64,000 nt of DNA. Source: Clostridia bacterium. Lineage in GTDB: Bacteria > Bacillota > Clostridia > Christensenellales > Borkfalkiaceae. The stretch covers positions 23,199-87,198 of the forward strand of contig CAAFMS010000014.1 of assembly GCA_900764105.1 (NCBI GenBank). Direction: 5' to 3'. Below the pieces are notes generated by a model. That model was not told the origin of the DNA and did not search any database. It saw only the letters and a program-made list of their open reading frames with translations. The translations under genes were made by a program, and so were the position numbers. Below, in pieces: positions 53,369-60,966 of this stretch (positions within the stretch are counted from its first letter, which is position 1; each line of letters starts with the position of its first letter).

Positions 53369-53550
53369 AAAAGGACGTGGCTTTAAAATACGGAATAAAA
53401 GTATGCGACGTGTACTCGGCGTGGAAGAAATTAAAGGACAACCGCGTCGATACTACGAGACTGCTCGCAAACGGACTGAATCATCCGATTCGAGAGGCGC
53501 ACGATTACATAGCGATAAAGATTATCGAAACAATATTTGAAATCAAATAA
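53344..53550 (+). pseudogene. C-terminal fragment of an SGNH/GDSL hydrolase
   Basis: 68 codons overlapping the addA 3' end by 25 bp. The product (KYGIKVCDVYSAWKKLKDNR ... LLANGLNHPIREAHDYIAIK) matches only the final third of SGNH hydrolases, including the Asn-His-Pro that stands at the catalytic His block. The N-terminal nucleophile and oxyanion blocks are absent. A complete SGNH hydrolase follows 13 bp downstream, so this is probably a leftover of a lost neighbour, although it could still be translated. Confidence 0.5.
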
Positions 53551-53563
53551 AGGAGAAAAAGGA

Positions 53564-54205
53564 ATGCTTATAAAACCTGATAGCAAGATAATATTGATGG
53601 GAGACAGCGTCACCGACGCGGGCATGGTAAGACCTTGCGGAGAGGGGATAGCGGACGGGTTCGGCGTCGGATACGCGAATATGGTAGACGTAATGTTGAA
53701 CGCCGATTATCCCGAACTAAACGTAAGGTGTGTAAATATGGGGGTATCGGGCAACACCACGCAGTCGCTCGTTGAACGTTGGGACGATGACGTTACTTCG
53801 ATGAAGCCCGATTTTGTAACGCTTATGATAGGAGTGAACGACGTCTGGCGTCAATTTGACAGTCCGATGCGTCCCGACTGGGCGGTTTTCCCCAAAGAAT
53901 ACGAGAAAAACCTGAACGTAATAGCGGATAAAACAACCGTTCCGATGTTGTGGATAACCCCCTTCTTTATCGAACATAACAGACAGGATTTAATGAGGAA
54001 AAGAGTGGATGAGTACCGCGGGATATTTAAAGCCGTTGCGAAAGAAAGAGGTTATAACGTGGTAGACGTTCAGGAAATATTCGACGAGTATTTGCAAAAA
54101 CGCTATTCGGCGTATCTGAGTTGGGATAGAGTACACCCCGGTCGGATAGGCGGGTATTTAATCGCGAAAGCGGTAGTAAAAGCCTTGATCGGGCGGTCTT
54201 TATAA
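53564..54205 (+). CDS. SGNH/GDSL-family hydrolase
   Basis: 213 residues; AAAGGAG sits before this ATG. Block I is LMGDSVTDAG with the Ser nucleophile, block II NMGVSGNTTQSLVERW supplies Gly, block III MIGVNDVWR supplies Asn, and the C-terminal SWDRVHPGRIG supplies the Asp-x-x-His pair. All four SGNH residues are present. No signal peptide, so it is a cytosolic esterase, perhaps deacetylating sugars or xylan fragments. Confidence 0.93.
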   Translation: MLIKPDSKIILMGDSVTDAGMVRPCGEGIADGFGVGYANMVDVMLNADYPELNVRCVNMGVSGNTTQSLVERWDDDVTSMKPDFVTLMIGVNDVWRQFDSPMRPDWAVFPKEYEKNLNVIADKTTVPMLWITPFFIEHNRQDLMRKRVDEYRGIFKAVAKERGYNVVDVQEIFDEYLQKRYSAYLSWDRVHPGRIGGYLIAKAVVKALIGRSL

Positions 54206-54238
54206 TCCTGATTTTTTCGTTTATCAAAAATAAAAATT

Positions 54239-54388
54239 ATGCAACTGTTTTATGGAAGCGAATGTGTTCGCATTTGTCTGAAAAACACCGATAAATACGT
54301 CGCGACGGCAGTCGGCGACCTTATAAACGACTTCGAAAGGGTAAGCAGTTTTTGCGTTCGTCCCGAAATAGTTTCGGTTTGGCGGTAA
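54239..54388 (+). pseudogene. Possible remnant of a glycoside hydrolase N-terminus
   Basis: 49 codons, ATG to TAA, with NTDKYVATAVGDLINDFERV. The pattern of a short strand followed by A-xx-DL-xDF-ERV resembles the N-terminal domain of GH67 and GH115 enzymes. No ribosome-binding site. The remainder is gone, so decay or chance are both possible. Confidence 0.3.
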
Positions 54389-54430
54389 ATAGCCTTCATT
54401 TCTGAAAAGGACGAGAGAATATCAAATGCT

Positions 54431-54500
54431 TCTCGCTTTCCCCTTTGGGGTGGATTTCCTCGTTTCGTCGGGAGAGCATACCCCGAAGGAGAAGGCGAGA
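54431..54500 (+). repeat. Two-stem repeat, degenerate
   Basis: CTCGCTTTCCCC-TTT-GGGGTGG, an altered second stem and GGAGAAGGCGAGA, the reverse of the family start. Confidence 0.55.
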
Positions 54501-54510
54501 ATTTCAATAA

Positions 54511-54557
54511 AAAAGGTCACATTCTTATCTTTTCCGGATAATAGATGTGACCTTTTT
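54511..54557. terminator. Terminator-like hairpin
   Basis: AAAAGGTCACAT and ATGTGACCTTTTT around a loop with CTTTTCCGG. It lies between convergent genes and can serve both. Confidence 0.7.
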
Positions 54558-54645
54558 GTTTTTTTATAGTTTCTTTATATTTCAATATGTACGCCTATAA
54601 GTTGATTATTCAACTGTTTTGCTTATAATCAAACGCAATAAATCG

Positions 54646-55647
54646 TTATAAATTACTGAAAATATCCGCGCCGAAACGAGCAAGCGAATCGTCCTCTTCG
54701 CCCGTGCCGCCGCTTACTCCCAAGCCGCCGACAAGAATTCCGTTTCTGTAAAGCGGTACGCCGCCGCCTATCGTCATTACTTTGTCAAGGTTTTGCAAAC
54801 CGTAGAAAGTCTGACCCGATTTCACGAGATCGTTGAGTTTTAAAGTCGGCATTTTTAACGCCACCGCCGTGTACGCCTTTTTTACCGCAACGTCGAAACT
54901 GATTAAAAACGCCCCGTCCATAACGTGTACCGCTATGGGGTTGCCTTGTTCGTTGCAAACGCAAATCACCGCTTTTTTGCCCCGATTTTTACTTTCTTTT
55001 TCAACCTCTTCTATGATTTTTTTCGCCGTTTCGAGCGACAAAACCCTTTGTTCCATAATTCTTTTTACCACCTCGGCTACTATTCCGCTTTCTTCCGTCG
55101 GGTCTGGGTTTTTGCCGCCCGACTTGTCGGAAGTTTCGGTATTTACCATAGCCGCGTTCGCGGCGTTGTTATTCTCACCGTCGAGCCTTATCGTAAGCGA
55201 ACGCAGATAGTCGGACAGTCTGTTGAGGTATTTTATCGTATCTTTCGACACGGCAAAACGCTCGTTCGTCCTTACTGCCTCGCGTTCGGCTCGCCTTGCG
55301 ATTGTCCTTGCGATATTTGCTTTGCAAGCAACTTCGGTTTTCGGGGCGTAGTCGCTTTTGGCCCGATTTATACGCTCTTCGAGGTACGAAACGTCTTTTT
55401 GAGTAGCGGAAAAGGAAGCGTTCCGAGGGGAATATACCCCGTCCGAAATACGCTTCAAGGTCTCGAGAATTTTGTCCGTTTCAAGCGTTAAGTCGCCGCC
55501 GAGAGCCGATTTATAAGCATAAATAGCCGCCGACAGTTCGTCCAATGCCCCTAAAAACGCAAATCTCGGGTCGCTTTTGGATATTTTCAGTTCCGAAGAA
55601 AGGGTGGACTTGCCGTCGTCGCCTTTCCCGACTTTTTCGTTTATCAT
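54646..55647 (-). CDS. PduO-like protein: adenosyltransferase-type plus GlcG/HbpS domain
   Basis: 333 residues. The N-terminal domain (1-170) resembles PduO-type cob(I)alamin adenosyltransferases: GDDGKSTL, LGALDELSAAI, ARRAEREAVR and LNRLSDYL. The ATP-binding T-G/K-T-G-D opening is altered to GKGDDGKST. The C-terminal domain (about 200-333) is a heme- or corrinoid-binding GlcG/HbpS/PduO-C fold with ICVCNEQGNPIAVHVMDGA, KKAYTAVAL and IGGGVPLY. It is the last gene of the glycyl radical operon and overlaps the activase gene by 4 bp. Its use beside a B12-independent enzyme is unexplained. Confidence 0.82.
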   Translation of the reverse strand: MINEKVGKGDDGKSTLSSELKISKSDPRFAFLGALDELSAAIYAYKSALGGDLTLETDKILETLKRISDGVYSPRNASFSATQKDVSYLEERINRAKSDYAPKTEVACKANIARTIARRAEREAVRTNERFAVSKDTIKYLNRLSDYLRSLTIRLDGENNNAANAAMVNTETSDKSGGKNPDPTEESGIVAEVVKRIMEQRVLSLETAKKIIEEVEKESKNRGKKAVICVCNEQGNPIAVHVMDGAFLISFDVAVKKAYTAVALKMPTLKLNDLVKSGQTFYGLQNLDKVMTIGGGVPLYRNGILVGGLGVSGGTGEEDDSLARFGADIFSNL

Positions 55648-56435
55648 CCGCCGATTTGTCCTTTAAGCCCGAATGAATTTACCGCCTCTAAAAGTTCGTT
55701 CATAGTCTCTTTTGAGGGCGGTTCTATGCCCGTTAAGGCGTACTCTCTCGAAAGCCCTTTGTATTTGTCCGTTCCTATCCTGTGATAGGGTAAAATGTGC
55801 ATTTCAGTCACGCCTTTAAGCCCGCTCGCAAATCTCGCGATGTCCGAAATTTCCTCTTTCGTCGCGTTGAAAGTGGGTATAACCGGCGTGCGGATAATAA
55901 GTTTAACCATGCCCGACTCGGCGATTTTTTTTGCGTTTTCGAGTATTTTCTCGTTGGAAACGCCCGTAAATTCCTTGTGTTTCGCCGAATTTATATGCTT
56001 TATATCCATAAGGTAGGTATCGAGGTACGGCAGGTACTTTTCGATGACCGAAAAATCCGCGTAGCCCGTCGATTCCATAGCCGTATTTATTCCCCTGTCT
56101 TTTGCCGCCCGAAGCAGGGCGACCGCAAATTCGGGTTGGGTGAGCGATTCGCCGCCCGAAAGGGTAAGTCCGCCCCCCGAACGTCTGTAATAAATACGAT
56201 CTCTTTCGACCGTCTCCATTACTTCCGCGACCGTCACGTCCTCGCCGACCGTCTTTTCGACTCCGCCGAGCGTCATTTTTTCGATTGCGTAGCGTTGCCC
56301 TTCGGGGTTACAACACCATTTGCAGCGAAGCGGACAGCCTTTTAAGAACACGATAGTCCTGATCCCCGGTCCGTCGTGAACCGAAAACCGCTGAATATCG
56401 AATATTCTGCCCGTTGTTTCGAGGTAACTTTCCAT
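55644..56435 (-). CDS. Glycyl-radical enzyme activating enzyme (radical SAM)
   Basis: 263 residues. Radical-SAM motif FLKGCPLRCKWCCNPEG (CX3CX2C) binds the [4Fe-4S] cluster. GGGLTLSGGESLTQPEF is the SAM-binding GGE motif. It abstracts hydrogen from the partner glycine using SAM. Activases of glycerol, choline and hydroxyproline enzymes usually have an inserted ferredoxin-like domain with extra Cys clusters; none is visible here, as in pyruvate formate-lyase activase. It overlaps the enzyme gene by one base (TAATG). Confidence 0.93.
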   Translation of the reverse strand: MESYLETTGRIFDIQRFSVHDGPGIRTIVFLKGCPLRCKWCCNPEGQRYAIEKMTLGGVEKTVGEDVTVAEVMETVERDRIYYRRSGGGLTLSGGESLTQPEFAVALLRAAKDRGINTAMESTGYADFSVIEKYLPYLDTYLMDIKHINSAKHKEFTGVSNEKILENAKKIAESGMVKLIIRTPVIPTFNATKEEISDIARFASGLKGVTEMHILPYHRIGTDKYKGLSREYALTGIEPPSKETMNELLEAVNSFGLKGQIGG

Positions 56436-58960
56436 TAAAAGCCCCCTTGCTCGGTACGATTTATGATGTCTTCCTGCAGCGAGCGGGAAAGAGTCGTGAA
56501 GAGCGCGGAGTATCCTGCTACTCTGACTACGAGTCCCTTGTAATTTTCGGGGTGTTTCTGCGCGTCGCGGAGCGTTTCTCTGCTGACTACGTTGAACTGC
56601 ATGTGGCTGCCCTTTCTGTCGAAATATCCCTGAACGAGCGATACGAAGTTTTCAAGCCCGTTTCTGCCCGCAAGCGCGGTCGGGTGGAATTTCATATTAT
56701 ATAAAGTGCCGTTCGAGGCGATGAAGTGGTCGAGCGTCGATACCGAGTTGCAGGCGGCGGTCGGACCTTTGACGTCCCTGCCTGCCGCGGGCGAAACGCC
56801 GTCCGCAACGGGAGTATACGCAAGTCTGCCGTCGGGAGTCGCTCCCGTCTGCGCGCCGAGCGGAACGTTAGCCGAAACGGGATAAAGTCCCGCCTGGAAC
56901 CTACCCCCTCTCGGGTTTGTAAACGTTTCGAGTTTTTTGGTGTAAACGTAGGCGACGTCTCTCGCGAATTCGTCGATATCGCGGACGTCGTTGCCGTATT
57001 TCGGAAGCGCGCGGATATCGTTTAAAAGCGTTTTATATCTTGCTTTGTCGCTCTCGGAACACGGGTTTGTTTTGACCGTTTCGTATATTTTCTTTACGTC
57101 GTCCTCGGTGAGGTTTTTACCTTCCGCGGCAAGTTTTTTGCATACCGTAAGGGTGAGTTTTTCGGCGTTCTGAGCGTCCAAATCTTCCCCGTAGTTGTTG
57201 TTCAAAGCCTCTTTTATGAACGAAAGAGTGTATTTGCCGTCCTCGAAAACGAGTTTTTTAACCGCCCACATTGCGTCCGCCATATTCGCGATGCCGAAGC
57301 CTTGCGGACCCGTGAAATTGTATACCGCGCCGCCCTCTTGCACGCTTTTGCCTCTCTTCACGCAGTCCTCTATCATCGACGAGAGGAAGGGAAGGGGGCA
57401 ACGTTCGGCGTGAGCCACGTCGATGGCGTTGTCGGCGTTGACGAGAAGGGATACGAAATAGTCCGATTGCGATTTATACGCGTCGTAAAATTCCTCGAAA
57501 GTATCGAACTCGGAGACGTCGCCCGTCTGCGGTCCGACCTTTTCGCCGTCCTCCACGCCGTTTTTGAATACCATTTCGAGCGGACGAACCATATTGAAGA
57601 ACGCGGCGTCGTGCCAGCCGTCCGTCTTGCCCGATTTCTGCGGTTCGACGCAACCGATTATATTGTAGTCCCTCGCGTCCTCCAAGGTGAGACCTCTCGA
57701 CATAAGCGAGGGGATAATTACTTCGTCGTTATAGTAAGCGGGGAAGCCGATGCCCGTGCGGGTGAGTTCGGCGGCTCTTATCAGAAATTCGTGCGGCGAG
57801 CCGTTCCATACTCTGACCGAGAATGACGGTTGCGGCAAAAATACGTGTTCCGTGGCGGTAATCGTCATAAACGAAAGGTCGTTCGTTGCGTCCTCGCCCC
57901 TCGCGTTCTGACCGCCCGCGATAAGATTCTGGAAAAGACTGTATCCGGCGAACCCTTCAGCCGAAACTTCGTCTCTGCATTTGTTGAGGTCGTTGAGTTT
58001 TACCCATATACAGTCGATATATTCCTGCGCGGTCTCCCTCGTCATACCCTCGTTTCTCGATTTTTCGTAGAACGGGTACATATACTGGTCGAATCTTCCG
58101 GGGGAAATGGAGTGTCCGCTCGATTCTACCTGAAGAAGCATCTGAACGAACCAGAAACTCTGACACGCTTCGTAGAAGTTTCTCGCTCCGTATTCGGGAA
58201 CGCGGTCGCAGTTCTCGGCGATTTTTAAAAGTTCAGCTTTTCTCTTCGGGTCGGACTCGTTTTTCGCCATATCTTCTGCGAGACGGGCGTACCTTTTCGC
58301 ATAGCGGATAACCGCTTTGAGCGAAATGAGAACGGCTTCCAAAAAGGCGTGTTTTTTGCAGTAATTGCCGTCGGAAACCCTCATCGACGCAAGTTCGTCT
58401 TTAACCTCTTCGATATACTTCGAGTATCCGTAGGTCAAAACCTTTCCGTAATCGACCGTGACGTGTCCGATGCCGTTGTAAAAATAGTTGCCCGGCGTAA
58501 ACATATTATGTTTCATCGCGGTGAGCGTTTCGGGCGACATATAGGAAGTCGCGAGTTCGCTCGTCGTCTTGCCCTTCCAGTATTTGTACACTTCGTGAAG
58601 AGTCTTTTTCGTCTCCTCGGATATGTAGAAGGGGTCGGCGGTACGGGTCTCCACCGTGTCGAACTCGTTTTCGAGCCATTCGAACGAAAATTCGGGGAAA
58701 GTCTGACAACTTCTCGGTCTTTTCGTCGCTGAGCCGACTATGAGTTCGTCGTCTCTTATCGTTATGGGAATTTTGTCAAGGATATTCTCGAAAGCCTTGG
58801 CTCTGCGGAGAATAATCGGCTCGCCCTCCGTCTGCATATAAGACTCGGTTAAAAGGACGGCTCTGTCCGCTTCGATTTGCGGCATTTCCTTGAATAAATC
58901 GGCTTTGAGTTTGTCGATTCTCGGTGATTTTGAAACTTTTTCAGAATAAAATTTCGCCAT
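56435..58960 (-). CDS. Glycyl radical enzyme, diol-dehydratase type
   Basis: 841 residues from MAKFYSEKV, with AAAGGAAAAG just upstream. The catalytic thiyl site is DYNIIGCVEPQKSGKTDGWH (Cys437, Glu439) and the glycyl radical loop VRVAGYSALF (Gly816). Further residues matching, from memory, the B12-independent glycerol and propanediol dehydratases are His166, His283 followed by Ser284, and Asp451. These differ from choline lyase, which has an Asp at the first His position. It should dehydrate glycerol or 1,2-propanediol to an aldehyde under anoxia. No microcompartment shell genes are in the window. Substrate remains uncertain. Confidence 0.85.
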   Translation of the reverse strand: MAKFYSEKVSKSPRIDKLKADLFKEMPQIEADRAVLLTESYMQTEGEPIILRRAKAFENILDKIPITIRDDELIVGSATKRPRSCQTFPEFSFEWLENEFDTVETRTADPFYISEETKKTLHEVYKYWKGKTTSELATSYMSPETLTAMKHNMFTPGNYFYNGIGHVTVDYGKVLTYGYSKYIEEVKDELASMRVSDGNYCKKHAFLEAVLISLKAVIRYAKRYARLAEDMAKNESDPKRKAELLKIAENCDRVPEYGARNFYEACQSFWFVQMLLQVESSGHSISPGRFDQYMYPFYEKSRNEGMTRETAQEYIDCIWVKLNDLNKCRDEVSAEGFAGYSLFQNLIAGGQNARGEDATNDLSFMTITATEHVFLPQPSFSVRVWNGSPHEFLIRAAELTRTGIGFPAYYNDEVIIPSLMSRGLTLEDARDYNIIGCVEPQKSGKTDGWHDAAFFNMVRPLEMVFKNGVEDGEKVGPQTGDVSEFDTFEEFYDAYKSQSDYFVSLLVNADNAIDVAHAERCPLPFLSSMIEDCVKRGKSVQEGGAVYNFTGPQGFGIANMADAMWAVKKLVFEDGKYTLSFIKEALNNNYGEDLDAQNAEKLTLTVCKKLAAEGKNLTEDDVKKIYETVKTNPCSESDKARYKTLLNDIRALPKYGNDVRDIDEFARDVAYVYTKKLETFTNPRGGRFQAGLYPVSANVPLGAQTGATPDGRLAYTPVADGVSPAAGRDVKGPTAACNSVSTLDHFIASNGTLYNMKFHPTALAGRNGLENFVSLVQGYFDRKGSHMQFNVVSRETLRDAQKHPENYKGLVVRVAGYSALFTTLSRSLQEDIINRTEQGGF

Positions 58961-59108
58961 TTTTCTTTTCCTTTTCGTTGTTTTTTCCGTATCTTTTTGT
59001 GTTCCGTGCTTTGCGCTGCGTGTTTTGTGTTTTTCTTGTCGCCTCGGCGGTCTTTTCCGTCCTTTGAGGGCGGACAGTTTTTTAGCCATTAGGCTACCTT
59101 ATGACAAT

Positions 59109-59137
59109 AGTATAATACACGAGTTGTAAGTTGTCAA
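59109..59137 (-). promoter_or_regulatory. Promoter of the glycyl radical operon
   Basis: On the minus strand TTGACA (59137-59132), 17-bp spacer, TATACT (59114-59109). CTATTGACAA and CTATTGTCAT flank it as similar sequences. Confidence 0.75.
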
Positions 59138-59354
59138 TAGTTTTTTTGTTTTTTGTTGTTTTTTCACAAAAAAATTATGAGGGTGACAGGTTGCTGTTTT
59201 GTGGTAAAAGTCGCAAAAAGCCCGAAAAAGGGGTATAAAACACATAAAAATTGATTTCTCGGGTAAATTTAACGCGTTTTTGGGAAAACGAGAAGTTTAT
59301 AACAAAACCACAAGAAAGCAAGCAAAACAACACAATAAAATAAAAACAACAACC

Positions 59355-59382
59355 AAAAACCCCGAGTCTTATCGGGGTTTTG
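59355..59382. terminator. Small terminator hairpin
   Basis: AAAACCCCGA, loop GTCTTA, TCGGGGTTTT. A-rich before and T-rich after; it ends transcription toward or away from the small minus-strand frame at 59496. Confidence 0.65.
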
Positions 59383-59495
59383 CTATGAAAAACAAATGTG
59401 AATAAAAAGAAAAAGCGAGCCTATAAGTCGATTATCGGACAATATTTTCAAATTGCCGAAGGTTCGGAACGTTTGCTTAGCCGACGAACCGACGG

Positions 59496-59621
59496 CTATT
59501 TCCGAATAAGCCTTATAAATTCGTCTAAAAGCGCGCCGACTTCCGACGGTTCGGCGTTTTCGAGTTTGTCGCAAAGCGACGCGGCTTTGTTTTCGTTGTT
59601 ACGGTATTTTTCTCTTTTCAT
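59496..59621 (-). CDS. Possible 41-residue protein
   Basis: Begins MKREKYRNNENKAASLCDKL and ends in LLDEFIRLIRK. It is hydrophilic and would form helices, and a hairpin terminator follows about 110 bp downstream. No Shine-Dalgarno sequence is visible, so this is a suggestion only. Confidence 0.3.
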   Translation of the reverse strand: MKREKYRNNENKAASLCDKLENAEPSEVGALLDEFIRLIRK

Positions 59622-59799
59622 AGTAATCGTAATATGTCGCAAAGCGTAAGTATTATGCGTTCTCAGCCGATAAAAATCCCGACAGGGTTCGTCAGGGGTT
59701 TTTATCGGCTATAATGAAAATCGTCGATATTCGACATTATCTCTCTGTTTTATTGCATTTTATGCGGTTCTTTCGATTTATTTTTACTATTTTTTGTGC

Positions 59800-59805
59800 T
59801 AAAAT
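59800..59805 (+). promoter_or_regulatory. Candidate spo0A -10 box (extended)
   Basis: TGC-TAAAAT (extended -10 form) 60 bp before spo0A. No clear -35 box. I cannot tell sigma-A from sigma-H use. Confidence 0.35.
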
Positions 59806-59865
59806 GTAGAAGAACGAGGGAAAATGAGAATCGACCCCGGTTCAAAAACAAAAAGGAGAAAGACT

Positions 59866-60627
59866 ATGGACAAACACGGAATAGTCATACTTGCGGATAA
59901 CCCGAAGAAAGCCGACGAAATCTCGGCGGCTTTTGAAAAAAGCGGTCGATTTACAATTTTGGGAAAAACTTCAGACGGAGAAGAGGGAGTGGGTTTAATA
60001 CTTAAAACGGAGGCGGAGTACGCGGTCGTCGACCTTATTTTATCGGGTCTCGACGGACTCGGAGTCTTGGACAGACTGTCCGCTTACGGGTCGAAAACGA
60101 AGATTATCGTCTACACTTCGCTTTCGAGCGAAGAGGTCGTAGAAACCTGTATTTCAAAGGGCGCGGCGTTCTACGTCGCTAAGCCATGCCCGACAGAAAC
60201 GCTTGTTAATCGTGTTATAGACCTGTTTTTGAACGGCAACCGCGAAAATTTACCGAGCGGAACGCGTATTGCGAAAACGACGTCGTTAGACGAGAGAATC
60301 AGTAAAATATTCATATCCGTAGGAATTCCTCCGCACATAAAGGGCTACGGATATTTAAGAGAGGGAATAAAACTTGCGGTGGATAATCCCGACGTTATCA
60401 ACAATATAACGAAGAAACTTTATCCGATGATAGGCGAGAAATACGCGACCACGCCGAGCAAGGTGGAAAGGGCGATAAGACACGCGATAGAAGTCGCATG
60501 GGCGAGAGGAAGAATAGGAAACATAAACGACTTGTTCGGAGTGCAGACCTATCTTTCGGGCGAGAAGCCGACGAACGGCGAGTTTATCGCGCTTATAGCC
60601 GACAAGATGCTTCTCGAGGGCGCGTGA
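59866..60627 (+). CDS. spo0A: Spo0A, sporulation master regulator
   Basis: 253 residues from MDKHGIV, with AAAGGAG before it; an earlier ATG at 59824 is rejected. Receiver domain 1-125: phosphoacceptor Asp in VVDLILSGLDGLGVL, Thr/Ser in VYTSLSS, Lys in YVAKPCP. The C-terminal Spo0A DNA-binding domain (about 145-253) is highly typical, with GIPPHIKGYGYLREGIK, TPSKVERAIRHAIEVAWARG and KPTNGEFIALIADKM. It controls entry into sporulation. The acidic pocket is ADN rather than ADDN. Confidence 0.95.
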   Translation: MDKHGIVILADNPKKADEISAAFEKSGRFTILGKTSDGEEGVGLILKTEAEYAVVDLILSGLDGLGVLDRLSAYGSKTKIIVYTSLSSEEVVETCISKGAAFYVAKPCPTETLVNRVIDLFLNGNRENLPSGTRIAKTTSLDERISKIFISVGIPPHIKGYGYLREGIKLAVDNPDVINNITKKLYPMIGEKYATTPSKVERAIRHAIEVAWARGRIGNINDLFGVQTYLSGEKPTNGEFIALIADKMLLEGA

Positions 60628-60666
60628 TTTCACGAAAACAACGAAACCTTACGAAAAGGGGGTGAA

Positions 60667-60707
60667 AAATAAGACGACTGAATTGATTTTCGGGCGTCTT
60701 ATTTTTT
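60667..60707 (+). terminator. spo0A terminator
   Basis: AAATAAGACG and CGTCTTATTTTTT flank a loop of about 18 nt. It follows the spo0A stop by 40 bp. Confidence 0.8.
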
Positions 60708-60966
60708 GGTATATTATCGTACTTATCGCTTTACAGGTCGCCTTTTTCTAAAAAGCGAGTGTTTTTAAACAAAAGCCACACCGTCAACCATTTTTCAGTC
60801 AGGCAAACAGTAAAAACAAAAAAACGGGACGTCGGGGCGCCGTTCCCTACGGCAAAACTCGACAAATCTTCGGGTTTATAAAAAAGCTGCTTTTAGTTAA
60901 TTATTCGTGGGGAATTTTCGGGTAGGTAGGTTTTAACTGCCTACCCGTTTTACATTCCCGCGTGCT
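60708..60966. other. Junction between chromosome and mobile element
   Basis: Contains a CGGGACGCC-type element (60824-60852) and a CGGGTAGG...CCTACCCG hairpin (60917-60945) that could end the recombinase transcript. The left end of the mobile element should lie here, but no repeated att core can be identified without the other end. Confidence 0.5.
60917..60945 (-). terminator. Hairpin after the recombinase gene
   Basis: CGGGTAGG, intervening TAGGTTTTAACTG, CCTACCCG. Short T and A tracts lie on both sides. Confidence 0.5.

Larger units (their letters stand above)
54206..54645. other. Intergenic stretch with a gene scrap, repeat and hairpins
   Basis: A 49-codon fragment comes first (separate entry), followed by one two-stem repeat (54431-54500), a strong hairpin (54511-54557) and a copy of the ATAAGT-GATTA motif (54592-54610). 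Confidence 0.6.
58961..59495. other. Leader and upstream region of the glycyl radical operon
   Basis: An about 142-nt 5' leader (58961-59102) is in frame with the enzyme, but its 43 codons encode an Arg/Lys/Thr-rich stretch unlike the family. Beyond the promoter is AT-rich sequence, a hairpin at 59355-59382 and one recurring ATAAGTCGATTA motif (59419-59438). Confidence 0.55.

Noticed and set aside
59398..59649. 83-codon plus-strand frame near spo0A
   Set aside because: It crosses a recurring motif and the opposite-strand small frame, with no ribosome-binding site and a composition unlike the neighbours.
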